Positions 14,966-25,045 are shown, numbered from the stretch's first letter. The stretch is 32,001 bases of DNA from an uncultured Bacteroidales bacterium (GCA_905235855.1 CAJONE010000016.1:1-32001), one strand, 5' to 3'. Numbers and translations are program-made. Notes: a model not told the origin generated them from the sequence alone.

Positions 14966-16213
14966 CTACTCTGCCCCGGACCTTTTCTTATTGCGCACAA
15001 ACAGTTCTATGCCGTAGTGCCATTCTATATAGTCGGCATGTGCCGCATGAGCCTTGATCGAAACTCCCGCGAATTGGTTCAGGCGGTTCCCGAAGTGGAA
15101 AAACACTCCGAGCCTTTCGTAGAATGGTATATCCACAGCTTCGGACTTCACAATATAATAGCCTGCCGACAGGCGTATTGACATGCAACCCCATCTCGGT
15201 TCAAAACTTAGTGCCGTGGCGAGATATGGCATAACGTTTTTTTTACGGTACAAGGTCTCCACTATTTCGGTGTGGCTGCTGTTGTACATTACGTCAATGT
15301 TCGCTCCGAAGCCGAGACACTGGTTCGGATAGAACATATAACCAGCCTGTGCGGTATATGCAAAGTAGTAGTAGTCCTGTTTGGGCTTCACATTTCGTGT
15401 GCCGAGCCAACGTGTCTGCACTGCCGCAGGCGCGAAAGAGAGCCATATCCGGTGCGATGAGAACCGTGATCCACCGCGCCAGAATTCGGAATTGCGCACA
15501 GCCAGTAGCGAGTCGGGCTGCGATGCTTTACCGTACGTCTGCGTGGTGAACATTCGCCGGTTGCTAAAACGGTATCCTGCGGTAGCTACCAAGTAGTTGA
15601 GTCCCTGGTTTGGTTTCAGCATATACCCGTTTGACGAATGAGTGAAGCGCAGGCTGAATGTAAGTGCCGAATGGTCGTGAAAGCCTATTGTGTAACCTGC
15701 ACCGAGGTTGAATATGCAGTTCAGGTATGAGCCGATAAACTGATTGAGTGTGTCGTGCGATCGTTCGTGAGGGTTGGTGAATATGGATAGTCCTACGCCA
15801 GTGTACCAGAACAGTTCGTGGTTATAGTGGTTTTGCTTGGATTGTGTGTCGCCGCTTGCGGTCGAACGCCATACGACGTTTTGCATTTCCGCCGTCAAGG
15901 AAATGCGGTCGCCGGCTATGCCGTAGTTCGAATGCAGATATTCAAGATGCAGGCCGAAACGTGGCTGCTTCCAAAACTGTTCCCAGTATTCAGTGCCGTC
16001 CACCTGCCAGTCGGCTGCGATTGCAGCCCCGAAGTCGCTTGCTGCTATGTATGAGTATTGTTTTGAGTTAGGTATTGTGGCACCACCAATTACCGATATC
16101 ATATACTCGGCGCGCCGGCTCATCCAGTGCGATTCCTGTGTGTAGGCTGTCACCACGTTGCACAGTGCAATGCAGCACAACAGTCGCCGTCTGGTATTAA
16201 TTACGTTGTTCAT
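14966..16213 (-). CDS. Acyloxyacyl hydrolase (PagL-like lipid A deacylase)
   Basis: This 415-residue outer membrane protein has a signal peptide (basic RRRLL, hydrophobic stretch, cut near AYTQ). PagL enzymes are beta-barrels that remove the 3-O acyl chain from lipid A. The active-site strand is seen as LRFTHSSNGYMLKPNQGLN at about 188-206, with His192 and a following Ser in the expected HxSN spacing. It is about twice the length of classical PagL. The second half holds more strands and ends with KAHAAHADYIEWHYGIELF, a pattern I recall from Bacteroidota members of this family. The ATG overlaps the end of an open reading segment downstream of ligA (ATGA). It converges on the AraC-type gene with 13 bp between. 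Lipid A remodelling is likely, but exact bond specificity is not certain. Confidence 0.75.
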   Translation of the reverse strand: MNNVINTRRRLLCCIALCNVVTAYTQESHWMSRRAEYMISVIGGATIPNSKQYSYIAASDFGAAIAADWQVDGTEYWEQFWKQPRFGLHLEYLHSNYGIAGDRISLTAEMQNVVWRSTASGDTQSKQNHYNHELFWYTGVGLSIFTNPHERSHDTLNQFIGSYLNCIFNLGAGYTIGFHDHSALTFSLRFTHSSNGYMLKPNQGLNYLVATAGYRFSNRRMFTTQTYGKASQPDSLLAVRNSEFWRGGSRFSSHRIWLSFAPAAVQTRWLGTRNVKPKQDYYYFAYTAQAGYMFYPNQCLGFGANIDVMYNSSHTEIVETLYRKKNVMPYLATALSFEPRWGCMSIRLSAGYYIVKSEAVDIPFYERLGVFFHFGNRLNQFAGVSIKAHAAHADYIEWHYGIELFVRNKKRSGAE

Positions 16214-16332
16214 GGCGGAGTAATATAGTCGGAGTAATTGGAGTAATCGAGGGGAATGACAAAGCGGTCATTGACCTTAATGTCGGTTGTGTTGCCTGAG
16301 CAGGCAATCAGTTTGCGTAGGAGGTCTCTTTC
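16210..16332 (-). other. Coding-like segment downstream of the ligA stop
   Basis: Directly after the TGA of ligA and in the same frame, 40 sense codons follow. They end in a TGA that overlaps the ATG of the deacylase gene as ATGA. The segment reads ERDLLRKLIACSG at its start and DYSNYSDYITPP at its end, and many third positions are C or T as in real genes here. There is no ATG in it. LigA is full length without it, so it is either chance, the remnant of a lost gene or a small protein from a rare start codon. Confidence 0.25.
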
Positions 16333-18387
<2,055 letters not shown>

Positions 18388-19176
18388 TCAATAATCCGTG
18401 TTAATTTCTCCAGTGAAATTGCATGCCACAGAGCCAGTGAGCGTCACGTGGCAGTAGTTGTTGCCGATGGCTTCGAAATCCACATTGAAGTTCCCCCCTC
18501 GGGTACGAATCTTGTGGTTGCCGGTCGCTATGGCGCAGGCCGTCACACCCGTGCCGCAGCTCCAAGTCTCGTCCTCGACACCGCGCTCGTAGGTGCGAAC
18601 CTGCAGTGTGCCGTCAGCGGCGTTGCTGACGAAGTTCACGTTGGCGCCGTATAGTCCCATTGCGGGGTTGTGGCGTAGGCGGCGACCTTCGGCACGTACA
18701 TCGACCGCATCGATATCGTCAACTTGCTGCACGTAGTGCGGTACGCCAGTATCAAGCAGCCATCCGTCCAGAATGCGTTTTATGCTGTTGGTGGCCACAT
18801 CCTTCATGCCCAGCTTTACGGTTCCGCATCGTGACGCGATGTCCCAGTCCACAATCTCGGCTTTGTGCATTCCGTCGTCGGCACGAAACAGGCATTTGTC
18901 GCCTGTAATGCCAAGCAGGTGGGCGAAAGCCACGATGCAGCGACCTCCATTGCCGCACATAGTGGCCGGATGTCCGTCGCTGTTGTAGTATCGCATGCGG
19001 AAATCGCCGTCGTCGGGGCTGCTTGGATTCTCGATCATGATAAGTCCGTCGGCTCCGACACCCTTTCGCCTGTGGCAGATGTGGCCAATCTGTTCGGCTG
19101 AAAGTTGTATGTTTTTGTCGCGGTTGTCGACCATTACAAAGTCGTTTCCCGCTCCGTCGAATTTATAGAATTGCAT
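18388..19176 (-). CDS. dapF: Diaminopimelate epimerase DapF
   Basis: DapF converts LL- to meso-diaminopimelate in lysine and peptidoglycan precursor synthesis, in the cytosol and without cofactor. The protein has 262 residues, normal for the family. It opens with FYKFDGAGNDFVMVDNRD and holds both active-site cysteines: Cys74 in MCGNGGRC and Cys207 in SCGTGVTA. The substrate-binding GANVNFV and YERGVEDET segments lie before the second cysteine. It is followed by ligA after 9 bp. The 112 bp upstream, between it and the antiporter stop, show no clear promoter to me, though a weak one may exist. Confidence 0.97.
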   Translation of the reverse strand: MQFYKFDGAGNDFVMVDNRDKNIQLSAEQIGHICHRRKGVGADGLIMIENPSSPDDGDFRMRYYNSDGHPATMCGNGGRCIVAFAHLLGITGDKCLFRADDGMHKAEIVDWDIASRCGTVKLGMKDVATNSIKRILDGWLLDTGVPHYVQQVDDIDAVDVRAEGRRLRHNPAMGLYGANVNFVSNAADGTLQVRTYERGVEDETWSCGTGVTACAIATGNHKIRTRGGNFNVDFEAIGNNYCHVTLTGSVACNFTGEINTDY

Positions 19177-19288
19177 AGTGATTCTGTTTTCTATGACGAT
19201 GGTTGATAAAGCCGACGCGTGTTTGCTCGCGTTTGATTATCAGTTATTCAGGTAATTTGTAGTTTATGTCAGATGTTGCGAGTATGCT

Positions 19289-20572
19289 TTAATCGGTTGA
19301 TTTTTCTGTAGTTTCCTGTCGCTCGAACCATCTCCGTGTTGCGAAAACGAGAAGTGAGGTGATAACTATCGAGCAGAATATCACCGAGTAGGCTATGTAT
19401 TTTATGGTTGTGGCTCCAGGTATCACGTTATGGCCGGCCATGATGTTCACCCTTTCGGGCATGGCGGCCAACACTGCGGCCACCAGTCCTTTGGGAATCA
19501 TCATCGACACCACCATACGCTCCGACTTGGTGTTCTCTCGACCCACAACGCTCAGCAGCAGGAACCGCAATGCGAAAAGCAGCAGGGTGATAACCAGTCC
19601 GTAGAACAGTTCCATAGGGTTTGTGAATGGAATCGAAATGCCTACATATACAAAGAAATAGGTTTTAAGTATGAACACGATTTCCTTGAAGAAACTCTTT
19701 TCTTCAAGTTGCAGCGGCTGCATTCGGTCGAGCCTCATAACGCCGAGTAGGGGCATACGGAAGTATTCCACATTGCCCAGCACCACTCCGAACGCCAAGG
19801 CAGCTATGGCTCCGCTGTAACCCAAAGTTTCGGCTATGCCGTAAATTACGAATACGAATGCCGGTGTCAGGAACATGGAGTTTTGCAGTTTTCTTACGCG
19901 GTCGAGCAGACCAGCCCAGAGTATGCCGCCCACAATGCCAAGCAGCAGGGCAAAGAGCAGTGAGGCCAATACCTTGAACACCATGCCTGTTATGCTGGCG
20001 GCAGTCATATTGCCTACGGTCGATATTTCGAGTGTGGCTATGGTTATAACTATACACAGCACGCCGCTGGCCGCCGATTCGAGCGTCAGAACCATCCGTG
20101 CTTTTTCGCTTACCTTCATCTGGTTTACCAGCGGTATCACTATGGCTGCCGCCGTGCCCGACACTATCGAACCTGCCAGCACCGATGCGAGCCAATCGAT
20201 ATGCAGAACATAGTGTGAAAAGCATATCACTCCTGCCATCGATATCAGGAACGACATGATTGTCACCTGCACCATACCTTTCCAATATTTACGAATGGTG
20301 TCAATACTCAAATCCAACCCGCTGTCGAATAGGATGAAAAGCAGTGTTAGCGAAGAGAATACTCCGCCTATGCTTTCAAGGTCTTTCGGCTGAACAAGTC
20401 CTAATACCGGCCCCACGATTATGCCTATGCCCATCAGCAGAACCACGTCGGGTATGCGCCGCTTGCTGAATATGGCGGAGAACAGATGGGCGCTAAAGAT
20501 AAGCAATCCTAAAACTATGAACGTGGAACCCAGATGATTTGAAAGTTGAAAGTGTTCATGCTGTTGTGCCAC
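19289..20572 (-). CDS. Cation:proton antiporter (CPA family)
   Basis: This 427-residue inner-membrane transporter of the sodium/hydrogen exchanger family has about 12-13 hydrophobic helices starting at residue 18. Family features are IPDVVLLMGIGIIVGPVLGL near 40-59, LLFILFDSGLDLS near 77-89, and the paired broken helices ending SGTAAAIVIPLVNQM near 138-152. The next core helix reads LESAASGVLCIV near 164-175. Related proteins as I remember them have an aspartate (LESAxSDVL) where this one has Gly170; the missing acidic residue is normally needed for ion coupling. The ion is unknown. It starts 32 bp after the end of dnaX and may share its transcript. Confidence 0.85.
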   Translation of the reverse strand: MAQQHEHFQLSNHLGSTFIVLGLLIFSAHLFSAIFSKRRIPDVVLLMGIGIIVGPVLGLVQPKDLESIGGVFSSLTLLFILFDSGLDLSIDTIRKYWKGMVQVTIMSFLISMAGVICFSHYVLHIDWLASVLAGSIVSGTAAAIVIPLVNQMKVSEKARMVLTLESAASGVLCIVITIATLEISTVGNMTAASITGMVFKVLASLLFALLLGIVGGILWAGLLDRVRKLQNSMFLTPAFVFVIYGIAETLGYSGAIAALAFGVVLGNVEYFRMPLLGVMRLDRMQPLQLEEKSFFKEIVFILKTYFFVYVGISIPFTNPMELFYGLVITLLLFALRFLLLSVVGRENTKSERMVVSMMIPKGLVAAVLAAMPERVNIMAGHNVIPGATTIKYIAYSVIFCSIVITSLLVFATRRWFERQETTEKSTD

Positions 20573-20604
20573 ACGCCTGTGGCATAAGGTGTGTAATTGG
20601 CAAT

Positions 20605-21150
20605 CTATATGTCAATGTCGGGCAGTGTTTTCCTCAATTCGGCGAGCATGGGGTTGAGTTGCAGCATTGCATCGTATTTTTCGCCCGACTGGTATGGCAT
20701 GGCGGCTTTTTCTTCGGCTTTGACCACTATCTTTGGAGAGAGATTGTGTATGCCGCAGTTTCGTCTGAGACGTGTCATCACCTCTGCAAGTATCTTTTTT
20801 ACCTCATATTCTGCAAAGCTGCTTGTGAGGGTGATGATGACTGATTTTCCATCCTCGCCTGCCTGTGGTTTGACGTCTTTGAGAAAGGTTTTGATTTTAT
20901 CGGGATCGCTAAACGTCGAGAGGCTGTTTGGCTCGAACAGTGCGTTCCAGTTGCTGTCGAGATTGTCTTGTGTCAGGTTCTCAAGTTGCCCGCCTTCATG
21001 TGTAGTCTGTCTGCTGACAGCAGTCTGCTGCTCACTGGTTGTCGGTTGCAGGTTTGCATATGGGTCGGCCATTGTGAACAGTGCGGCCTTGGTAGCCGTT
21101 GGCTGTTCTGGAGTTGCTGCCGGTTGCTGGTTTGCATACGGGTCGGCCAT
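20605..21150 (-). CDS. dnaX: C-terminal (tau-specific) part of DnaX, separated by an in-frame stop
   Basis: This 181-codon segment starts at an internal ATG, but its frame is the same as that of the upstream dnaX part and stays open all the way back to the TAG at 21259-21261. It begins with a linker rich in Pro, Ala, Thr and Gln holding part of a 26-residue repeat. After that comes a compact alpha/beta part (NLDSNWNALFEP, VIITLTSSFAEYEVKKIL, LSPKIVVKAEEKA, MLAELRKTLPDIDI, stop) typical of the C-terminus of Bacteroidota DnaX, the part that marks the tau form. Alone it would have no ATPase. It is made only if the TAG is read through, if translation restarts, or if the TAG is a sequencing or assembly error. 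Confidence 0.75.
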   Translation of the reverse strand: MADPYANQQPAATPEQPTATKAALFTMADPYANLQPTTSEQQTAVSRQTTHEGGQLENLTQDNLDSNWNALFEPNSLSTFSDPDKIKTFLKDVKPQAGEDGKSVIITLTSSFAEYEVKKILAEVMTRLRRNCGIHNLSPKIVVKAEEKAAMPYQSGEKYDAMLQLNPMLAELRKTLPDIDI

Positions 21151-21206
21151 TGTGAACAGTGCGGCCTTAGTTGCCGCCGGCTGTTCTGGTGTAGCTGCTG
21201 GTCGAC
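21051..21206 (-). repeat. Two tandem 78-bp repeats in the DnaX linker
   Basis: Two copies, 21051-21128 and 21129-21206, are nearly identical and in frame (26 codons each). They encode PAATPEQPxATKAALFTM followed by ADPYAN. A third, decayed start of a unit (QPTTSEQQTA) follows. The repeat sits in the flexible linker between the conserved N- and C-terminal parts. Confidence 0.85.
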
Positions 21207-21258
21207 TGTCGGTCGACTGTTGTTTTGTTATATGTTCCGCCTCTGGCGATCTTGCAAT

Positions 21259-21261
21259 CTA
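21259..21261 (-). other. In-frame TAG interrupting dnaX
   Basis: On the minus strand the codons read GGC GTA AGT TAG ATT GCA AGA. The frame before and after is the same, and the downstream protein is recognisable DnaX. I see no A-rich slippery site beside it. Confidence 0.9.
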
Positions 21262-22380
21262 ACTTACGCCGCTTTGCTGTGTTTGGTTCATCGTGACACA
21301 GCAGAGTTTCGTTAGGCAAACCTCGATGAACAGGCGTTTGTTGTTCGATTCGCGATATCGGAATTCGTAGTCGCTTGCTATGTTGAGATATTGTAGCAGC
21401 AGGCTTACGCCGCATTCCGAGGCCTGCTTGCCGAAGTTGGCGCGGTCACTGTCAGATACGTCAAGCAGCGGTAAGGTGGCTTGATCTATGGAGACCAGCA
21501 GGTTGCGCAGATGATTGCTGAGCCCTGTGATGAAGTGTTGCCCGTCGAACCCTTTGTCGAGTATTTCCTTGTATAGCAGTAGCGACGATGCAATGTCGCC
21601 TTTGCGGAATAAATCGGTAAGTTTGAGGTAATACGAGCTGTCGAGGATGTTAAGGTTTTTCAGGCATTCCTCGCGTGTGAGTTTACCGCCGGTGAATGTG
21701 ACGAGTTGGTCAAACGTCGAAAGAGCGTCGCGCATACCGCCTTCGGCGTGGTGGGCTATGATGCTTAGCGCGTCGGGTTCGAATTCAACGCCTTCGCTTT
21801 TTGCCACGTATTCGAGATGGTTGACAATGTCCTGCATGGATATGCGTTTGAAGTCGAATACCTGACAGCGTGAGAGGATGGTGGGTATAATCTTGTTTTT
21901 TTCGGTCGTAGCGAGTATAAACTTGGCGTATGCCGGCGGTTCTTCAAGTGTTTTAAGCAGTGCGTTGAAAGCCGATGACGAAAGCATGTGTACCTCGTCG
22001 ATGATATATACCTTGTATTTCCCCGACTGTGGCGGCACACTTACTTGCCGTATCAGTTCGCGCGCATCGTCCACACTGGAGTTTGACGCGGCGTCGAGTT
22101 CGAATATGTTCATTGAGGCGCCGTTGTTGAAGTCGTTACACGACTGGCAGTTGTTGCATGGCTCTACGTCGTCTCCTATGTTGGGGCAGTTGATGGCTTT
22201 TGCCAATATTCGTGCACAAGTGGTTTTGCCCACGCCTCGCGGGCCGCAGAAAAGGAACGCTTGTGCCAATTTGCCCTGTTTTATGGCGTTTTGTAAGGTG
22301 GTGGTGATAGATGTTTGCCCCACCACAGAGCTGAATGTGCCTGGACGGTATTTGCGTGCTGATACTATGAATTTTTCCAT
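21259..22380 (-). CDS. dnaX: DNA polymerase III gamma/tau subunit DnaX, N-terminal (gamma-like) part
   Basis: DnaX is the ATPase core of the clamp loader that puts the beta clamp on DNA. This 373-residue part holds everything needed for that: MEKFIVSARKYRP at the start, Walker A GPRGVGKTT at 46-54, a zinc site from Cys65, Cys75, Cys78 and Cys81, Walker B IIDEVHMLS at 126-134, the sensor 1 segment KFILATTEKNKIIPTILSRCQ, and the helical collar domain. The frame ends in TAG at 21259 just after the collar, the point where gamma forms end in bacteria that make both. I take the ATG at 22380, not 22407, because a promoter element (TAATTTTG, 22407-22414) overlaps the latter and MEKF is the normal start. 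The tau-specific part follows in the same frame. Confidence 0.93.
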   Translation of the reverse strand: MEKFIVSARKYRPGTFSSVVGQTSITTTLQNAIKQGKLAQAFLFCGPRGVGKTTCARILAKAINCPNIGDDVEPCNNCQSCNDFNNGASMNIFELDAASNSSVDDARELIRQVSVPPQSGKYKVYIIDEVHMLSSSAFNALLKTLEEPPAYAKFILATTEKNKIIPTILSRCQVFDFKRISMQDIVNHLEYVAKSEGVEFEPDALSIIAHHAEGGMRDALSTFDQLVTFTGGKLTREECLKNLNILDSSYYLKLTDLFRKGDIASSLLLYKEILDKGFDGQHFITGLSNHLRNLLVSIDQATLPLLDVSDSDRANFGKQASECGVSLLLQYLNIASDYEFRYRESNNKRLFIEVCLTKLCCVTMNQTQQSGVS

Positions 22381-22406
22381 CGTCGCTATCGCTGTTAAAT
22401 AATCCA

Positions 22407-22414
22407 CAAAATTA
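22407..22414 (-). promoter_or_regulatory. -7 promoter element for dnaX
   Basis: The minus strand reads TAATTTTG, which fits TAnnTTTG, 26 bp before the ATG at 22380. It decides between the two possible starts. Farther up, at 22477-22490, there is a short palindrome GTTTGA-TT-TCAAAC of unknown meaning. Confidence 0.5.
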
Positions 22415-22640
22415 AGAAAAAAATCCGAATTGAAACCCTGTCCGCTTTTTTGAGGCTACAGCAGGTAGGAGTTTCCGTTTGATTTCAAACTACGGTGAAC
22501 GGCTGTAGATATGCGTTCAGTATGGCCCATTTGCCATTTAGCCGAGTGATTCGTCAAGGCAATGGCACTCGCATTTGCACCGGCGGTGTGCAGGATATTC
22601 TGTAGGCTTGATAAGTGAGAGGTAATATCCCGTCAATTGT
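22415..22640. other. Intergenic stretch between DUF2147 gene and dnaX
   Basis: I see no supported gene here. It holds the upstream part of the dnaX promoter and the 14-bp palindrome at 22477-22490. A 67-codon minus-strand frame overlapping the end of the DUF2147 gene looks like shadow. Confidence 0.4.
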
Positions 22641-23111
22641 TCAGTCAATCTTTTTCCAATAGGCTTTTTCGCTGAAAGCCATGAAAGAGCCGCGGATTTG
22701 CAGGCGTCCGTCGTTGAGAAAATGAGCGTCCATTTTGGCACGTATGCCGCGTTGGGGATCGTAGACTTTGGTTCCGTTCCACTCGTGTTTCTCGCTGTCG
22801 TATTTCAGTCCGCTGAACAACACGGTGCGGTCGAGCGGGTTGGAACGGAGTTTTTTGTCGGGGTTTTTCTTGTCGAGGCGTTTGTTGCCATCCTTGTCTT
22901 TGTCCTGCTCGGCCCAAAACACCTGTCCTTTGTAGGTACCGTCGTTTTGTTTGGTTATTTTTGCCTTGAAATGGTCTTTGTTCTGCCAGGCTTCGTATGT
23001 GCCAACGATGTTGTCGGCGGCGAGATTCATTTGGTTCTGAGCCGATAGCGGCTTGCTGAAAAACGGCAGAGACAGTACAACCGTGAGGAGAAGTGTTGCG
23101 AGTTTGCGCAT
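22641..23111 (-). CDS. DUF2147 family exported protein
   Basis: This 156-residue protein has a signal peptide (basic MRKLA, hydrophobic core, cut near PLSAQ). The mature part matches DUF2147: the opening NIVGTYEAW, the strand pair FKAKITKQNDGTYKGQVFW, and the closing KVYDPQRGIRAKMDAHFLNDGRL followed by RGSFMAFSEKAYWKKID. The family is thought to form a small lipocalin-like barrel and has no settled function. It starts 24 bp after queA and probably shares its transcript. Confidence 0.88.
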   Translation of the reverse strand: MRKLATLLLTVVLSLPFFSKPLSAQNQMNLAADNIVGTYEAWQNKDHFKAKITKQNDGTYKGQVFWAEQDKDKDGNKRLDKKNPDKKLRSNPLDRTVLFSGLKYDSEKHEWNGTKVYDPQRGIRAKMDAHFLNDGRLQIRGSFMAFSEKAYWKKID

Positions 23112-23135
23112 AAACTGCGGTTGAAATAGTTCGAA

Positions 23136-24194
23136 CTATATAATCATCATGGCATCGCCATAGATGCCGAAACGGTATTTTTCCTTAATGGCAGTCTGGT
23201 AGGCTCGCAAAACAAGTTCCGGTCCGCCGAACGATGATGCGAGGATAAACATTGACGACATGGACGGGTGGAATCCGGATATGAAACGGTCGGCGATGGT
23301 GAAATTGTAGGGTGGGAATATGAATTTGTTGCTCCAACCTTCGTAGGGGCTTATCTTGCCCGGTATGGTCACGGCCGTTTCGAGTGCTTTCATGGTGGTG
23401 ACACCGACAGCACAGACGTGACGGTGGTTTTGGATGGCGTTGTTTACTATGTCGCAGGTGTCTTGGCCGATATACATTTCCTCGGCGTCCATGCGGTGCT
23501 TTGACAGGTCTTCGACTTCGATGGGTTTGAAGTTTCCGATGCCGGCGTGAAGCGTAAGCTCGGTCCAAATCACATCGTTCAGTTCGAGGCGCTTGAGAAG
23601 TTCACGGCTGAAATGGAATCCTGCCGACGGGGCGGCCATTGCGCCTTCGACCTTTGCATAGTAGGTTTGGTATCGTTCGGCGTCCTCTTTTTCGATTCCG
23701 CGCAATTTGCGTAGCTCGTCGGGCAGGGGTGTGGTGCCAATGCGTTTCACCGTTGCCATGAACTCATCGTGGCTGCCTTCGTAAAGGAAACGCACTGTGC
23801 GTCCGCGAGAGGTGGTGTTGTCGATAACCTCTGCCACCAGCTCGTCGCCACCGGCTCCGAAATAAAGCTTGTTGCCAATACGGATTTTGCGGGCAGGGTC
23901 AACAATCACATCCCATAGGCGTGTTTCCTCGTTGAGTTCGCGCAGCAGGAATACGGTTATGCTTGCACCGGTTTTCTCCTTTTCGCCCATCAAGAGCGAC
24001 GGAAACACTTTTGTGTTGTTGGCTACAATCACATCACCGGACTCGAAATATTCAATCATTTCCTTGAAAATACGGTGCTCAATCTCGCCTGTGTCGCGGT
24101 GAACCACCATCAGACGTGACTCGTCTCTTTGCTTTGCGGGCCTCAGTGCTATGAGGTCTTTGGGCATGGTGTATCGGAATTGCGAAAGCTTCAT
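23136..24194 (-). CDS. queA: S-adenosylmethionine:tRNA ribosyltransferase-isomerase QueA
   Basis: QueA moves the ribosyl part of S-adenosylmethionine to preQ1 in tRNA to make epoxyqueuosine, the step before queuosine in the anticodon wobble base. The 352-residue protein shows family segments in order: SQFRYTMPKDLIALRPAKQRDESRLMVV at the start, FESGDVIVANNTKVFPSLLMG near 50-70, AAPSAGFHFSRELL near 187-200, and a later TLHAGIGNFKPIEVEDLSKHRM. It closes with a SNKFIFPPYNF segment and LVLRAYQTAIKEKYRFGIYGDAMMI. The usual NDT pattern is NNT here, as is common in this phylum as far as I recall. It runs divergently from yebC and is followed by the DUF2147 gene. Confidence 0.95.
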   Translation of the reverse strand: MKLSQFRYTMPKDLIALRPAKQRDESRLMVVHRDTGEIEHRIFKEMIEYFESGDVIVANNTKVFPSLLMGEKEKTGASITVFLLRELNEETRLWDVIVDPARKIRIGNKLYFGAGGDELVAEVIDNTTSRGRTVRFLYEGSHDEFMATVKRIGTTPLPDELRKLRGIEKEDAERYQTYYAKVEGAMAAPSAGFHFSRELLKRLELNDVIWTELTLHAGIGNFKPIEVEDLSKHRMDAEEMYIGQDTCDIVNNAIQNHRHVCAVGVTTMKALETAVTIPGKISPYEGWSNKFIFPPYNFTIADRFISGFHPSMSSMFILASSFGGPELVLRAYQTAIKEKYRFGIYGDAMMII

Positions 24195-24271
24195 CTCTAA
24201 TTTCTTTAGTTACTCTACAAAACTCATTTTACGATTATATATTGTATAAAGTTTCGTTTTTTGTGCCAGTT

Positions 24272-24305
24272 TTTGTCCAATTTAAAACTTTTTTCCGTAT
24301 ATTTG
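24272..24305 (+). promoter_or_regulatory. Bacteroidota promoter for yebC
   Basis: TTTG at 24272-24275 and TATATTTG at 24298-24305 are 22 bp apart, a good fit to the TTTG / TAnnTTTG pair. Transcription would start near 24312, about 26 bp before the ATG at 24338. Confidence 0.65.
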
Positions 24306-24337
24306 CAATCCTTAACCCGAAACTAAAACATAACACT

Positions 24338-25045
24338 ATGGGAAGGGCATTTGAATACCGTAAAGCTCGCAAACTGAAACGCTGGGGCAATATGGCTCGC
24401 ACGTTCACCAAAATAGGCAAGGAAATTGAAATCGCCGTCAAGGCCGGTGGGCCGGATCCTGCCGCCAACCTGCGCCTGCGTCTGCTTATGCAGACCGCAA
24501 AAAACGAGAGTATGCCCAAGGAAAACGTGGAACGTGCAATAAAGCGAGCCACATCCAAGGACACATCGGACTACAAGGAGGTGGTATATGACGGTAAAGG
24601 ACCTCATGGTACTGCATTTGTTGTAGAGACCGCGACCGACAATCCCACGCGCACGGTGGCCAACATCAGAGCTGCTTTTGTGCGAGGCAAAGGTGAATTG
24701 GGTACCATGGGTATGAACGATTTCCTTTTCGAGCGCAAGTGTTCGTTTGTGGTGGCTTGGAAAGAGGGAATTGACATGGACGAGCTGGAACTTGAACTCA
24801 TCGACTGTGACATCGACGAAGTTTTCCGCGACGAGGACGAGATAATGATATATGCCGATTTCAAAAACTATGGCCCCATATCGAAATATCTCGAAGACCA
24901 TGGCTACGAAATCAAGTCGTTCAAGTTTGAGCGCATACCAGTAACAATGCGCGAACTTTCACCCGAAGAGCTGGAGGACGTGAACGCCTTGATTGAACGC
25001 CTCGAAAACGACGACGACGTGGTAAACGTTTATGTGAACGTCTGA
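24338..25045 (+). CDS. YebC/PmpR/TACO1 family protein
   Basis: This 235-residue cytosolic protein is of the YebC family, whose members act as DNA-binding regulators or help ribosomes through difficult proline stretches. The start MGRAFEYRKARKLKRWGNMA resembles the usual N-terminus in Bacteroidota. Next come KIGKEIEIAVKAGGPDPAAN, LRLLMQTAKNESMPKENVERAIKR, YDGKGPHGTAFVVETATDNPTRT and, near the end, the alpha/beta part with VTMRELSPEEL. The ATG at 24338 is well placed after a promoter; the open frame continues to 24242 without need. The protein is slightly acidic in its last 100 residues. The family call is secure; which of the two roles applies is not. Confidence 0.93.
   Translation: MGRAFEYRKARKLKRWGNMARTFTKIGKEIEIAVKAGGPDPAANLRLRLLMQTAKNESMPKENVERAIKRATSKDTSDYKEVVYDGKGPHGTAFVVETATDNPTRTVANIRAAFVRGKGELGTMGMNDFLFERKCSFVVAWKEGIDMDELELELIDCDIDEVFRDEDEIMIYADFKNYGPISKYLEDHGYEIKSFKFERIPVTMRELSPEELEDVNALIERLENDDDVVNVYVNV

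Noticed and set aside
21259-21261. General reassignment of TAG as a sense codon in this genome
   Set aside because: TAG ends the AraC-type gene at 14952 and the dnaX frame at 20605 at the expected protein ends, so it works as a stop here.
24323-24901. Minus-strand open frame of 192 codons antisense to yebC
   Set aside because: It is a shadow of the yebC coding sequence, rich in Phe/Val/His with no domain.
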